64,000 bases of DNA from Vitrella brassicaformis (taxonomy: Eukaryota; Sar; Vitrellaceae), in assembly GCA_001179505.1 (NCBI GenBank), contig CDMY01000422.1:16075-80074 (forward strand). Reading direction: 5' to 3'. Position numbers and translations under genes: made by a program. A model generated the notes under the pieces. That model was given only the letters and a program-made list of their open reading frames with translations. It made no database searches and was not told where the DNA came from. Positions 23,405 to 33,325 of the stretch are shown piece by piece (position 1 is the stretch's first letter; every line of letters begins with the position of its first letter).

Positions 23405-24004
23405 CTACTCCATATTTGACATCCGCCTCTGGTGTAGTGCATAGCCCAGCAACCGCCCTGCATTGCTTGATCCCCTCCGCAACCCCCTGAACAGTCGATC
23501 TCTCGGCCCACCCGTCACCTCCCTCGTCCCATTCAAAGCGCCCTCCAACCGCTCCAGCACAGGGCTAGGAAGCACCTCCCCAGCCATGCCGTGACCCTCC
23601 ACGAACCCCTGAATGACGTCATATGCGGCCTCGAGCTCCATCTCGGCATCGGACAATGCAGTGCTGGGCCGGGCACCCACCTGCTGAGCGGCCGACGACA
23701 GAAGCACCACCGCATCCGTCTGTGCTGCAGACGGTGATGTCGCAGTGGGAGAGGGGGCGGGCGACTCGATCGGGGAGATGGGAGGGAAAGAGGGCCCTTC
23801 CCAAGGCCACCCACCCCGCCAGCCCCCTGTCCATCTCTCCCCCCCCCCTCGCCGAATAACATCTCTTTCTTCTTGCACCACCTTCCCCCCTCGTGAATTC
23901 ATGCTTTCTGGATCGAGGAGTAAGCATGAGGTGACTCCATGCTTTCTGGCATGTACTCCGCGTGCAAGGGACCCACTTTGTCTGTCTTCCCCTCCCCCCG
24001 GCAC
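23405..24004 (-). CDS. Hypothetical protein with a decayed paralogue at 9.8 kb
   Basis: One uninterrupted frame of about 199 codons on the minus strand. The N-terminal half is Gly/Pro/Ser-rich and probably disordered; an internal Met (MNSRGGKVVQEERDV, about 23.9 kb) could be the real start. The C-terminal half is helical: DAEMELEAAYDVIQGFVEGH, then SPVLERLEGALNGTREVTGG, ending LLGYALHQRRMSNME. The C-terminal half matches the broken copy at 9756-10085, which supports this frame over the other five. No known domain recognised. Its 5' end lies in a region repeated at 24.48 kb. Confidence 0.45.
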   Translation of the reverse strand: MPGGGEDRQSGSLARGVHARKHGVTSCLLLDPESMNSRGGKVVQEERDVIRRGGGERWTGGWRGGWPWEGPSFPPISPIESPAPSPTATSPSAAQTDAVVLLSSAAQQVGARPSTALSDAEMELEAAYDVIQGFVEGHGMAGEVLPSPVLERLEGALNGTREVTGGPRDRLFRGLRRGSSNAGRLLGYALHQRRMSNME

Positions 24005-24090
24005 AACGAGTCTTCAGACGCTTTCGAACTGCAATTTGCACCAGCGTGCGACTGCCATGTTGTCTCCTACCTATGAACATTGACACATTG
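23875..24090 (+). repeat. Duplicated segment, copy 1
   Basis: Sequence from CATGCTTTCTGG through ACGAGTCTTCAGACG to TTGTCTCCTACCTA matches 24490-24660 with scattered substitutions and indels, in the same orientation. Both copies include GCATGTACTC, GACCCACTTTGTCTGT-like and GTGCGACTGCC blocks in the same order. Confidence 0.8.
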
Positions 24091-24106
24091 AAGCTTGTCT
24101 TTTGAA

Positions 24107-24136
24107 GCCCCCTCCCCCGTTCAAGGGGGAGGGGGC
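24107..24136. other. Perfect 12-bp GC hairpin
   Basis: GCCCCCTCCCCC (24107-24118), loop GTTCAA, and GGGGGAGGGGGC (24125-24136) form a perfect 12-bp stem. No U-tract follows on either strand and no gene ends nearby, so a terminator role is not supported. It is the likely end or centre of a repeat element in the duplicated block. Confidence 0.85.
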
Positions 24137-24369
24137 GACATTGCATGGTCCACAAGGCATCTGACTTCACACGGTGTGCCTTTACTGCAATCACCCATCA
24201 GAAACAGCGATCGTCGGCTTCTGGACCAGTGCTACCGCTAATGACTGAGTCCGCTTCATCCGCTCTCCCCGGATCCTTGCAAAATACCGTCAAATCGTTG
24301 CATCTCTTGCACGCTCCCTTTCAGGATTTACCCTAAAGGTCAGCCCGTGGCCAATCGCGATCACTGGAA

Positions 24370-24720
24370 ATTTGTGTACATTCGACTTTGGTGCGACATT
24401 TTGCCTGGTGTCCCTTCCCGATCGCCTCCCATTACTCGGGGGCCCCTCCCCCCTCGTAACCGTTCGTCGAGCCGCGTTCGCGGCGAGGCCCATCGAGGAG
24501 TAGCAAGCATGAGGTGAATTCATGCTTTCTGGCATGTACTCGCGCGTGCAAGGCCCCACTTTGTCTGTATTCCTCTCTCCCCAGCATAACGAGTCTTCAG
24601 ACGGCTTTCCAACTCCAATTTGTGCCAGTGTGCGACTGCCTTATTGTCTCCTACCTACACCCCACCAGGACGAAATTGACTTGTTTCGCACTTGTTTCGT
24701 CTCTCTGTAGACTGATGCCT
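24370..24720 (+). repeat. Nested repeats: C-rich segment and duplicated segment, copy 2
   Basis: 24378-24500 (GGGGGCCCCTCCCC, CGTAACCGTTCGTCGAGCC, GGCCCATCGA) recurs at 25250-25335. It runs directly into copy 2 of the segment first seen at 23875-24090. The order suggests a composite repeat that has been copied in pieces. No coding function supported. Confidence 0.7.
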
Positions 24721-24962
24721 GTGAGGTAGGATGTGATTGTCGGCTGAAGGTGTGCATTGCGTGTTCGCCGGTGTGTTGCCGACGGCCGCCAGGCAGCAGA
24801 CATTGGCTATCGGTTGATCATCCGTGCATCGCATTGATTGAGACGCCATGAGTCGGCTGATCGGCCAGGAAACGCAAGCATGCACCAGGGAGTAGTCGGC
24901 GGGCATCAGGCTGCATACCAGCGGTCATCAGGGAGCACTCGGCAGGCGTCAGCGGCCCGGAT

Positions 24963-25115
24963 TTCTGCTTGTGAGACTCGGTTTTCCTTTTCAGCCTCCA
25001 AAACCCGGTTTTCTGTCCTCAAGACGGGTTTTCTGTACACTGTACAGGGCTGCTGGTTTTCTGCACGAGCAGCTGCTTTTCTGTAGAGAGGCTGGTTTTC
25101 TGTACAGAGACAGAC
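24963..25115 (+). repeat. Minisatellite with a GGTTTTCTGTACA-like unit
   Basis: Six or seven imperfect units of about 20-26 bp, each centred on (G)GTTTTCTG or GCTTTTCTG and often followed by TACA or CACGAG, lie head to tail. They read through all frames as Phe/Cys/Leu-rich pseudo-peptides. Confidence 0.8.
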
Positions 25116-25169
25116 AGTCGGGGATAATACGTTCATAACAGTGCAATGACAGTGCAGCGTCCCTTTCAC

Positions 25170-25340
25170 GGTTTAGTAAAACGAGTCTGTGCGAGTCCAT
25201 AGAAAATCACGAGTCAGGAGAAGGTGGATAAGCAATATTGGTGCGAAATTTGTTCCTTGCCGACCGCCTCCCACACGGGGGCCCCTCCCCGCTCGTAACC
25301 GTTCGTCGAGCCTTCACGGCAGGCCCATCGATCGATCATG
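25170..25340 (-). mobile_element. Short LINE 3'-end fragment beside a C-rich repeat
   Basis: 25178-25228 matches the 3' end of the LINE at 325-375, including the ORF end: YPPSPDS-stop here, HPVLPSPDL-stop there. The fragment is truncated almost immediately upstream, as expected for a 5'-truncated LINE insertion. It abuts the second copy of the C-rich repeat (25250-25335). Confidence 0.6.
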
Positions 25341-26290
25341 CTCATATACGCAGAGTTGTATTGCCTGTAAAGAAAGATCTCTAGAGAAAGATGGCTTTTG
25401 AGTGGCGAGATGACTTTCTGCACTGCCTTCTTCGATCACTAGCTCGCAACGAGTGGAATTCTCTGGTGAAGCGTTATCCATCGAGAGGGAGATTCGAGTC
25501 CCTCAATGCACTGAATTGAGTCACCCTGCAAAGTACGTACAGAGAGAGACAGAGCAGGCGGATCAATCCATCCATCCATCTATCAACGACTCATTTTTTC
25601 TGAGTGTCTCAGTGCTGTGCCGATGCGTCTCAGTGTTCTCCGGGGCGAAAAACAGGTTTTCCCATGTTAAAGTCGCAAACCCAAGGGAGGAGCCTTCAAC
25701 GAGCAGACCAATGAAAACATTTACGTCTGACCAACTAGTTGTCGGACGCATTGACTGCAGAGAGGCATGTATGTCCCAGAGGTGCTACGTGAGGGCATCG
25801 ACCAAGTGTGTGTTATGCATCAGGGCAGAAGCCTCTTATTTGAAAAACGGAAAGGGGGTGACAAGCGAGGAAGGGGTACCAACGATCGGAAGAGTAGTAT
25901 TGAATATGAGGGTTCGGCCAACTGATATTGGGGGTGTTTGTTCGGTCAGCTTTGCTATTCACTCAATCTAGTCAATCACATCCTTCTCTCCTTCCTTCCT
26001 CGCCGTGTTCACATTCGCCAGCGGGGCCTACCGGCGCCGTGGGTCCTGTTGAGGTGCATGGGGGTGGGAGACGGCGCCCTGACAGAGACATGCATGCCAC
26101 GCCACCACAGGTGGGCCGCTGAGCGGGTACATGGACGGGCATTGCAGCGTCGACTGCCTCCACCGACCATCGGGTGCAAGCGTATATACATGAATTCGTA
26201 CCGCTTGAGATGGCCTGACAGTGTGCGTCCCGATCTGCCGCCAGCCGTGATGGAGTGTCCTCCCGCGAACTTGTCCAGGAGCAGCCCACT
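25341..26290. other. Intergenic, nothing firm
   Basis: No convincing exon on either strand. A tRNA-like T-arm at about 25483-25502 has no tRNA around it. Confidence 0.4.
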
Positions 26291-26298
26291 GCCACCAC

Positions 26299-27258
26299 TC
26301 ATCGAAAGCAGAGTAGTCGTGGGGGCAGGTACAGATACACCAACCGCTGGACAACAAATAACGGCGTGACTGCTGTGTTGCGTGTGTATGGAGACATGAG
26401 CGTACCTGGCGACGCGGGTCGCGAGTGGTGCGGTGATGGCGGGCGACCGTTGAGGGTCCCCCGCAAAGGACCAGGAGACGGAGGGCGGCCTGAGAGCGAG
26501 TGAGGGAGGAAAAAATGCCTGTGTCGTCTTGTACGGTCTGTCATCGAAGCCTCTTGTTTAGCGGACCATGTGTCAGGTATGGTCTCGAGGATGGCGCGGT
26601 TGATGGCCTCTTCTTGCGCATTGCATTGCTGCCGTACTGCTCCTGGCACTCGTCCTCACTGCTCCCCACACGGGCGCTCCCATCACCGCGAGGTCTGAAG
26701 CCGCCGGACCGCTGTGATTGGCCATCTGCACGACACAAAGACATACACACAAACGCACACCCAACACTTGCGGCAACCGAATCGCAACACTGTGGTCGCT
26801 TCGGGTAGCGGTCAGACAGGTGCGGTGTGCGATGAGGTCACGGACCATCTCGGTTGAGGTTTCCGTACAGGGTACCATTGCCAAAGCCGTTGGTCATCTG
26901 CACACAGCCAGCGGTGACACACACCCACACACAGTTTGGTGCAATGGGACACAAGCGCTAGCCAGACTAGTCCTCCAGCCTCGCTCACCACTCTACTCTT
27001 CTCGTATCCGGCGAAGGCCCGTGATGCCGATGCGTTAGACCCCCCCAGACGAAGAGGGCCGGGCGAACCTTTTCGAAGGGATGCGCTGTTCGGACACAGC
27101 AAACAATATATACCAGCCCCTTCCACTGCCACGTTAGCAGGGGGCGTCCTCTGGCCCAACTTTATTGACCTGCTTCCACGCTCTCGCTGGCTTGCTCCGA
27201 GCATCGGTGACGGTTCGCGGACTCTGCACAAATATGAGAACACTGGATGGTGGCGATT
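26299..27258 (-). CDS. Probable additional exons, Ser/Pro-rich (unresolved)
   Basis: Coding-like minus-strand exons occur here. One (about 26905-26846) reads MTNGFGNGTLYGNLNRD and its frame continues after an intron into DGQSQRSGGFRPRGDGSAR, then SSEDECQEQYGSNAMRKKR and PSTAPSSRPYLTHG (about 26.73-26.57 kb). A further stretch (27.05-26.95 kb) reads ASRAFAGYEKSRVVSEAGG. They may be the 3' part of the pseudophosphatase gene just upstream (its stop at 27261 would then be bypassed by splicing) or a separate gene. Composition is disordered and no domain is recognised. Confidence 0.4.
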
Positions 27259-27260
27259 GG

Positions 27261-30200
27261 TCACTTCCATCGTGCCCACCGATTCGGTGGCGTAACCCCT
27301 GAGTCTCGCCTCGAGCTCCCCCTCTCGCGGTACGCTCCGTATGCCCCAGTGAGATGCAAGGATCCCCCTTCCGCCATGCGGTCGCGGTTGTAGGTGTTGT
27401 TGAGGCTTCCTCCCACTCCGCCCGCCACGGACGCACCTGCAGGGTCCCCTCCCAGCCCCAGCCCGACAGTCAAGCCCATCGATGCAGCCTGCCGGGACTC
27501 CGCACCATTGGCCGATGTCGGTGAGCCCTGACGGAGCATCAGTGGGGGCGTCGACGGACGAGCCGAGCGGGTATCCAGTGCCCGTGCCTGCCTTCCGTTG
27601 GTGGTGTGCATCGGCAGGAACCCGTCGGCAGCGCCAAGGTTATGCGGTGCGTTCAATGACAGCGAGGAACCCAGAAAAAAGCTGCCCAAGGCAGCACCAC
27701 TGTGCGAACCATTCTTCAGCTCACGGACAGATGCAGTGTTCCTACGCACATAAAAAGATACATTCATTGCCGCCTGTGGCTGCATTGAATCATCCAGCCA
27801 TCCATGTATCGGGTACCGGAAGGCAGCATCTTGGTCAAACACGTCCCGGTAGAGTCCCCGGCCTGACACACGAATGAGAACGTCCAGCATCCATCAACAT
27901 CAGACAGGGTAGCGCCATAACAAAGGTCGCATCGGTTCGCGCTCAAGGCGCCCTTACGGAGAATGCTCCGAGCGTTCTCGGACGTACTGCGATGCTCGCC
28001 ATGGCCATCCTCATCTGCAGGAATCATGAAGAATGAATGAAAACGTACGCCTGCCTGGTACGAACCGACTCGACTGACTGGCTGACTGACAATGGCTTGC
28101 CACATGAATGAGTGCATGCATCGCCCGGCAAACGGTGCTGCTGACCTTCGCCAGTAGCCCATGGGAAAACCTCCCTCCTCTGCACGGCTTGCGTGAACCT
28201 GCTAGGTGCATGAGAGGCCTCATCCTGCACAGACAGAGACACAGAGAGACGGACGTGCATGGTACGATGGACTACTCAACCACGGCGCACCTTGTTGTTG
28301 GCTTGTGTGAGCCCCGTCCCGTTGCTGTTCTGTGATGTGCGGTAGTCTCTGTTGGATTGTGCTGTATCTGTGGGCGAAGGCTGCCCGTCATCGACGACCG
28401 ACGTAGGAGTGTCGATGTCAGCACGTGCCTCGGCGGGGGGGATGTATTGATGGCGTTTCAACATCTTGAGCTGCAGTCCACGACAGCTGTCACCGGCTGA
28501 ATAGGGCCCGCTGCTGGTCTTGACACCACTCGTGCTGTCGCATACATCTGAACCAACGTAATCTCTACGTCATATCTTCATATTTGCAGTGTTCACCGAC
28601 CTGATGAGTCCTTTCGGCTACACCTTGCGTCTTTAGTAGTGTATAGAGAGGCGGGTGCAGCAGGTGCTATGTCATGCGCACTGGCGCCGGCATTCTTTGT
28701 CAAGGATCCCGACTCAGGCCCCACGGCGGCCCCCGAGACACCGGCATTGAGGTTGCTGGCAGCCGCACCGGACATCTCCTTGCCTGTCCCCTGCCTCTGT
28801 GCCCCGCTGGATTGCTCGGTGCCCATGGCCACCTCCCGACCCGCATTCAGGGCCCCCGCCACTACTCCATTGGGAGCCTGCGTGCACGTCTGACCGCCTT
28901 GAGGAGCCTTCGGCTGAGGCAGCTGCTGGAAGAACGCAGATGATGACACTACACCGTTGCTGCTCGCTGAAGTGTGGGCCTGGCTACTGAAGAACTGCTC
29001 GCCGACGGAACTGGCGCGCAGAGAGGGCACGAAAGCGGTCGTGTGCTGCGATGTATCTGCACCCACAGGAGACAGACAGACAGACAGACACGTGAGTATA
29101 ACGAGAGGGACAGCCTCCCTCCAGGGCTGCCTCGACTGACTGACCGACCTACCCTTCGAGGGCCCTGAATCCAACAATGTGCCACATAACTTATCTCCGG
29201 CCCTCTGCCCGTCATCCGCTGGAGCTACGGTTTTGCCGGTGGAGCTGCTCGCAGCGAGAGCAGTGGATGATGATGCTGAGGCCGGGACGAAGGTGGCACT
29301 AGCTACCGAGGGCGACGGCGTGCTGGCGCTGGCGACTCTGTTCTTAAGAATGGACTTGAGGGTGGCTTTGGTGCCGTTGACGGTGCTGAAACTGGGCGGG
29401 TCCGTCGAGAGGGGAGCTGCTGACGAGGATAGGTTGGTGGTCTCGAGGCGCTCCTTGTCGTCCGCGCCGCGGTCCGCCCACGCCAGACGACGCGTGCCGT
29501 TTGAAGGCTCGCCGGGACCCGGCGCGCTCGGCGACGACGGCTGCGCTGCAAAACAACAAATAGGTCCCAGGAGTAGGGAGAAAGCGCAAATGACAAATAC
29601 TAGCGTCGGGGAGCCACAGTTACTCGAAGCAAGATTGTCGTTTCGTGAGTTAATGTAGGTATTCCTCAGCAAAAGTTCCTCCGAGTCCAGGTCGGCTACA
29701 GGGCCGTCTGAAGAAGCACATGCAGAGTAAGTGAGAGACGTTCGGTGGAAGGCGCTACCGCCTGCGGCACTTGACACACAGATTCGTACCATTCCAATCG
29801 ACGGATCGTTTTTTGTTGAGGTTGGGTCCGAAGAGCCTCTTTTCGTAGTCCTCGAGCTGCTTCATGAAGCCCCGCTTGATCTGAATGTCGCCTCGACGAG
29901 ACGTCAGGTACTCGATGGTCTTCTCCAGTGACCATTGGTACCTGCATTCACAACACATACAGACCCAGACACGGGGCACCGCACCCATACCGGCAGTGGA
30001 GCCATTACATCTCGCGCGGCCCCTGGCCTCAGGTGTGCACGTCTGTGTGTCTGTCTGTCTGTCTGTCTGTGCCGTCGAGTCACACGCTTGGAGACGTGCA
30101 TGTGTGTTTTATGTAGGTACCTCTTCATCAGGTAGGCGACGACGATGCAACAGGACCGTGACTGCCCCCGGAAGGAGTGGATGAGAACTGACTCGCCCTC

Positions 30201-30771
30201 ATCGACGCTTTCTTGAATAAACGCCGCCACCTCGTTGGCAACCTGATCTCGGTTGTCCAGGATCAGCTGGGGAAACATATGGCAAACAAGAAGACCCACA
30301 CAGTAGTGCCAGTCACATGGGCTACCCAGCGGGTATGGCCGCGCATATATATTTTCCCTACCTGGTTGTCATGGTCCATCCAAAAGTAAGTGAGGTACTG
30401 AATGCCGATATTCTCATAGTTGTTAGGCACCTGGCGCCCAGCGCAATTCACGACGTGAGAGACCTGCCATACAAAACCGCCGTCACACATGTTGCCCGTC
30501 CAGAATGAAAAGCCCTTCTCATCCAGACTTCTCAGGAACCTTGTTTGCAAGAAGAAATTCAAAATCGTGCGCTGAAAGCTGAGGAAATTCAGTGAGGCCA
30601 CTGCTATCGTCTACGGCCTTGCACTTGTGGCCTTGTTTTTCATTGCGTACCTCATCGCCGACAAACAGACCATCTTTGACCTGAAAAAGGCGCAAACAGA
30701 CACCCACTGTCAAGTACCTTCATCGACCGACACGCCTAAGGTACCTTGACCGCGCCTAGGATGTCCATCAT
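27261..30771 (-). CDS. Dual-specificity pseudophosphatase (Cys to Ser) with a long disordered tail
   Basis: The start at 30771 gives MMDILGAVK, and the next exon KDGLFVGDE. The phosphatase fold follows: AHDFEFLLANKV, SHVVNCAGRQVPNNYENIG, YLTYFWMDHDNQ, NEVAAFIQESVDEGESV, then the signature loop HSFRGQSRS (about 30.15-30.19 kb) and TIEYLTSRRGDIQIKRGFM. Family members have HCxxGxxRS; here the nucleophilic Cys is Ser (codon TCC), so catalysis by the usual route is not expected, and a phospho-binding or scaffold role is inferred. After DWNG the product becomes Ser/Ala/Pro-rich (29.7-28.6 kb), including TLKSILKNRV. Exons with DEASHAPSRFTQAVQRRE, SENARSILRRGLYRDVFDQ and a Gly-rich end follow to the stop at 27261. 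Phases agree at the joins I traced. A MITE lies 17 bp upstream of the start. Confidence 0.75.
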
Positions 30772-30787
30772 TGTCAACAGTCTCCAC

Positions 30788-30906
30788 TTGGTTGGTTGTT
30801 TATTGTGTTTAACGAGACTCGTGTCTGTAACCCCGGAGGGATCCTGTTGTCTCACGAGTACACTAGCAGCACGTACATGCAAAGCATGCACACGGCCTGT
30901 CTACCC
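30788..30906 (+). mobile_element. MITE-family copy beside the pseudophosphatase start
   Basis: Starts GGTTGGTTG, followed by ATTGTGTTTAACGAGACTCG and the internal GTCTGTAACCCCGGAGGGAT, then GCATGCACACGGCCTGTC. This matches the left two thirds of the element at 10512-10663. The right inverted terminus is missing. It replaces the sequence directly 5' of the ATG at 30771 of the divergent gene. Confidence 0.75.
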
Positions 30907-31395
30907 CTCCCTGTACTGGCACCGGCGGACAAAACAGATGGCAACAGAGAGCACTGGCTGCCTTGTAGAACGTTGACAAACACCGATTCCGGCTACATAC
31001 ACAAGAACGGGCGCTGTCGCCCAGCAAGAGCCATGGCAAGTGTACAGAAGCCAGAAGGGGGAAGTGGAAAAATGAGCGCCCTCTGAGCCACCAAAGCAAC
31101 AATCAGCCGCTCCAGCGGCCAAGTGTGGCCTGGCTTTGGGGCAGGCGTGTCCGTAAAACAGCTTGGGGTACCTTGCAAAAAGCCCCCAAGCTCGCATCTG
31201 GAGGGATTGCCAGCTTGGCCCCAATTGGGGTGCACGGACAGGGGCGCGCCGCGCTCACAACGGAGAATTGGACCGACGGAATCTCTTGTGTGGATTTTTG
31301 TCCGGACAATTTTCTCCTAGGGAGGTCGAGGCCGGACGCGAGGTGACTCTTCCTCGGAGGATTGGCGTTTACCGTATGTCGAAAACCTCATCGAC
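30907..31395. other. Intergenic with a nested inverted repeat
   Basis: No gene supported. AGCTTGGGG (31160-31168) pairs with CCCCAAGCT (31184-31192), and TGTCCGT (31148-31154) with ACGGACA (31234-31240), giving a nested foldback around 31.15-31.24 kb. This could be the core of another small element. Confidence 0.45.
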
Positions 31396-31929
31396 ATGGG
31401 TAGAGTAGAAACATATCACGTACATTCGTTGAGAACGGACTCATCACCAGTATTGATCTATGCGTGCATGCAGGTGATGAGCCACGAAAGGCATGGCGGT
31501 CGGTGTAAGATTACCTTCACTCCAGGGGCCTCGCGCGGGGGCAGCACCAGCATGGAGGCGCTGCTCAAGGCTCTGGAGCTCAAACGGCAGCACCTGTTGA
31601 CGGGCAAGTGCGCCGTCTGTGACACGTCACCCGCACGTGGCGACGAGGAGGGGGACGCTAATCTCACGACGCGGGACAGGCGTCAGCTGGCGGCCATCAA
31701 TGCTGCACTCGGGGTGATCAACACACAGCGCGAGGTGCCGCCTACCTTTGGGACTGGGTGCTTCGTCTACGAGTCCCGCAGGCTGGTCATCATGAGCCAC
31801 AAGCGAGCACCTAAACCAGAGTGCAGAAAGACTTTTCCATGGCACCATGGGAAGCTGCAAGCAATTCAGGACGCTCTTGTGCTCAAGTACGACCATGTGT
31901 TGAAGAGGAGGTGTTGTCAAAAAGATTAG
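31384..31929 (+). pseudogene. Orphan copy of the cysteine/helix module exon
   Basis: This plus-strand unit matches the last intron, last exon and 3' flank of the module gene at 15.05-14.35 kb (inverted orientation). The intron end is conserved (GAAACATATCACGTA...TATGCGTGC.TGCAG). The exon reads SMEALLKALELKRQHLLTG, CAVC, AINAALGVINTQREVPP, FPWHHGKLQAIQDALVLKY and ends CCQKD at a TAG (31927-31929). The frame is open for the full exon, but no upstream exon of the parental gene is present, so I class it as an orphan exon. It could still be expressed as a small protein. Its 3' flank is interrupted by the element at 31999. Confidence 0.6.
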
Positions 31930-31998
31930 TGGCTCACTTACTATCTGTCTGTGGAGGGAAATTTTCCCGTTGATACCTTTTTCGATTCTCTACGTAGA

Positions 31999-33202
31999 TT
32001 CCGAGTAAGGGGCACCCACTGCGTGGGCACCCCGGGCCGCGAATTGGGCGGGGGTCCAAAGCAGCGTGCGAAGTGGCGGTGAATTATGCGTCACAGAGAC
32101 ATGCACAGCACGAGTGTTGGCGAGAAGCACACCGACGCATGCAACAATAGCGAGAGTGTCAAAAAACATGCAGACAACAATGGCGGGAGCTTGAAAAACA
32201 TGCAGATCTCGAAGACAGACGTGGCAATAACATGCAGGTACTCAAGAGGGCTGCAGTAAGAACACAAGACACGCCCTTGTTGAAGACGTGCTTGGCCAAG
32301 TATATCAATGCATCGATGCATTGATATGTGAACCTATCGATATCCAGCGGTGATATCAATAGACATGTATCAATCTAGCGCGCCTGTTGAAGGGGCTATT
32401 GAAGACTGCCTTCGATGACTGTCAATCGGCTTGTCAATCAAATGGGAGCCGCCAGGGTCAACCCAACGATGACCTGCACCAGCAACGCAACAAGGTAAAT
32501 GAAATCGGCCACAGCCGCGCCACGTCAGATGAAGCAAGCCCCCTGAGTNNNNNNNNNNNNNNNNNNNNNNNNNNNNNNNNNNNNNNNNNNNNNNNNNNNN
32601 NNNNNNNNNNNNNNNNNNNNNNNNNNNNNNNNNNNNNNNNNNNNNNNNNNNNNNNNNNNNNNNNNNNNNNNNNNNNNNNNNNNNNNNNNNNNNNNNNNNN
32701 NNNNNNNNNNNNNNNNNNNNNNNNNNNNNNNNNNNNNNNNNNNNNNNNNNNNNNNNNNNNNNNNNNNNNNNNNNNNNNNNNNNNNNNNNNNNNNNNNNNN
32801 NNNNNNNNNNNNNNNNNNNNNNNNNNNNNNNNNNNNNNNNNNNNNNNNCACACAGACGAGTGTTACGGTTAATGACAGTTTCCACTCTTGCTTTTTTAAG
32901 AAGTTCGCGCCCAGAGATGCCCTTCAAGCATCAGCGGTTTCATGTAGCACCCTAGACGTCCTGACCGCCAAGCTTTTCCAATAACTTGCCGCTTTAGGGC
33001 ATATCCGTTTGACGGTCACTGATCCAAACGTGACAAAAAACATGAAGCTGTTCGACATATTGGCGTGTCTGTAGTAGTGCGAGCAACACATCACCGCTAC
33101 CGATTTCCCTTTTTTCTTCCATACGATCGCGATCGAACGTTTTGTCCGACCGGACGTGTTGTTTCTTAAAGACGCAAATCGGGCACTAGCCCAATTCGCG
33201 GA
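31999..33202 (+). mobile_element. Helitron-like element copy 1, with assembly gap inside
   Basis: Ends are defined by comparison with the uninterrupted sequence at 14.47 kb and with copy 2 at 54.56-56.14 kb. It begins TTCCGAGTAAGGGGCACCC and ends CCCAATTCGCGGA. Inside are CCGCGAATTGGGC (32037-32049) and its reverse complement at 33189-33201. The near-palindrome GGGGCACCCAC...GTGGGCACCCC lies about 10 bp from the left end. Plus-strand coding traces match copy 2 (RAQHECWREAHRRM-like region; MKGLLKTAFDD..., 32.39 kb; SCFFKKFAPRDAL, 32.89 kb). The helicase domain itself falls in the N gap. No target-site duplication beyond a possible GA. Confidence 0.7.
32549..32848. other. Assembly gap, 300 N
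   Basis: Run of exactly 300 N inside the mobile element. Frames drawn across it are artefacts. Copy 2 has about 660 bp between the matching flanking points (about 55565 and 54905). Confidence 0.98.
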
Positions 33203-33325
33203 CCAATATGTAGATGGACATATGTAGTAGGTCCTGTTCACTGATGGATGACCGAGATGGGATGGACGGGAGGGTGTAGGGTTTTGTTCCGTCTGGCTTT
33301 CAAACTGAAATATGTCAAAATGATA
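33203..33325 (+). other. Displaced 3' flank of the orphan module exon
   Basis: CCAATATGTAGAT.GACATATGTAG through GGATGACCGAGATGGG to GTCTGGCTTT matches the reverse complement of 14345-14470, directly continuing the flank broken off at 31998. Similarity ends near 33320. No gene between here and 33733. Confidence 0.75.

Noticed and set aside
25478-25510. tRNA T-arm-like sequence (AGGGAGATTCGAGTCCCT)
   Set aside because: The loop is 8 nt and no acceptor, D or anticodon arms can be fitted around it.
32387-32927. Frames spanning the first N gap
   Set aside because: They contain about 100 undetermined residues and join unrelated flanks; artefacts of reading through N.
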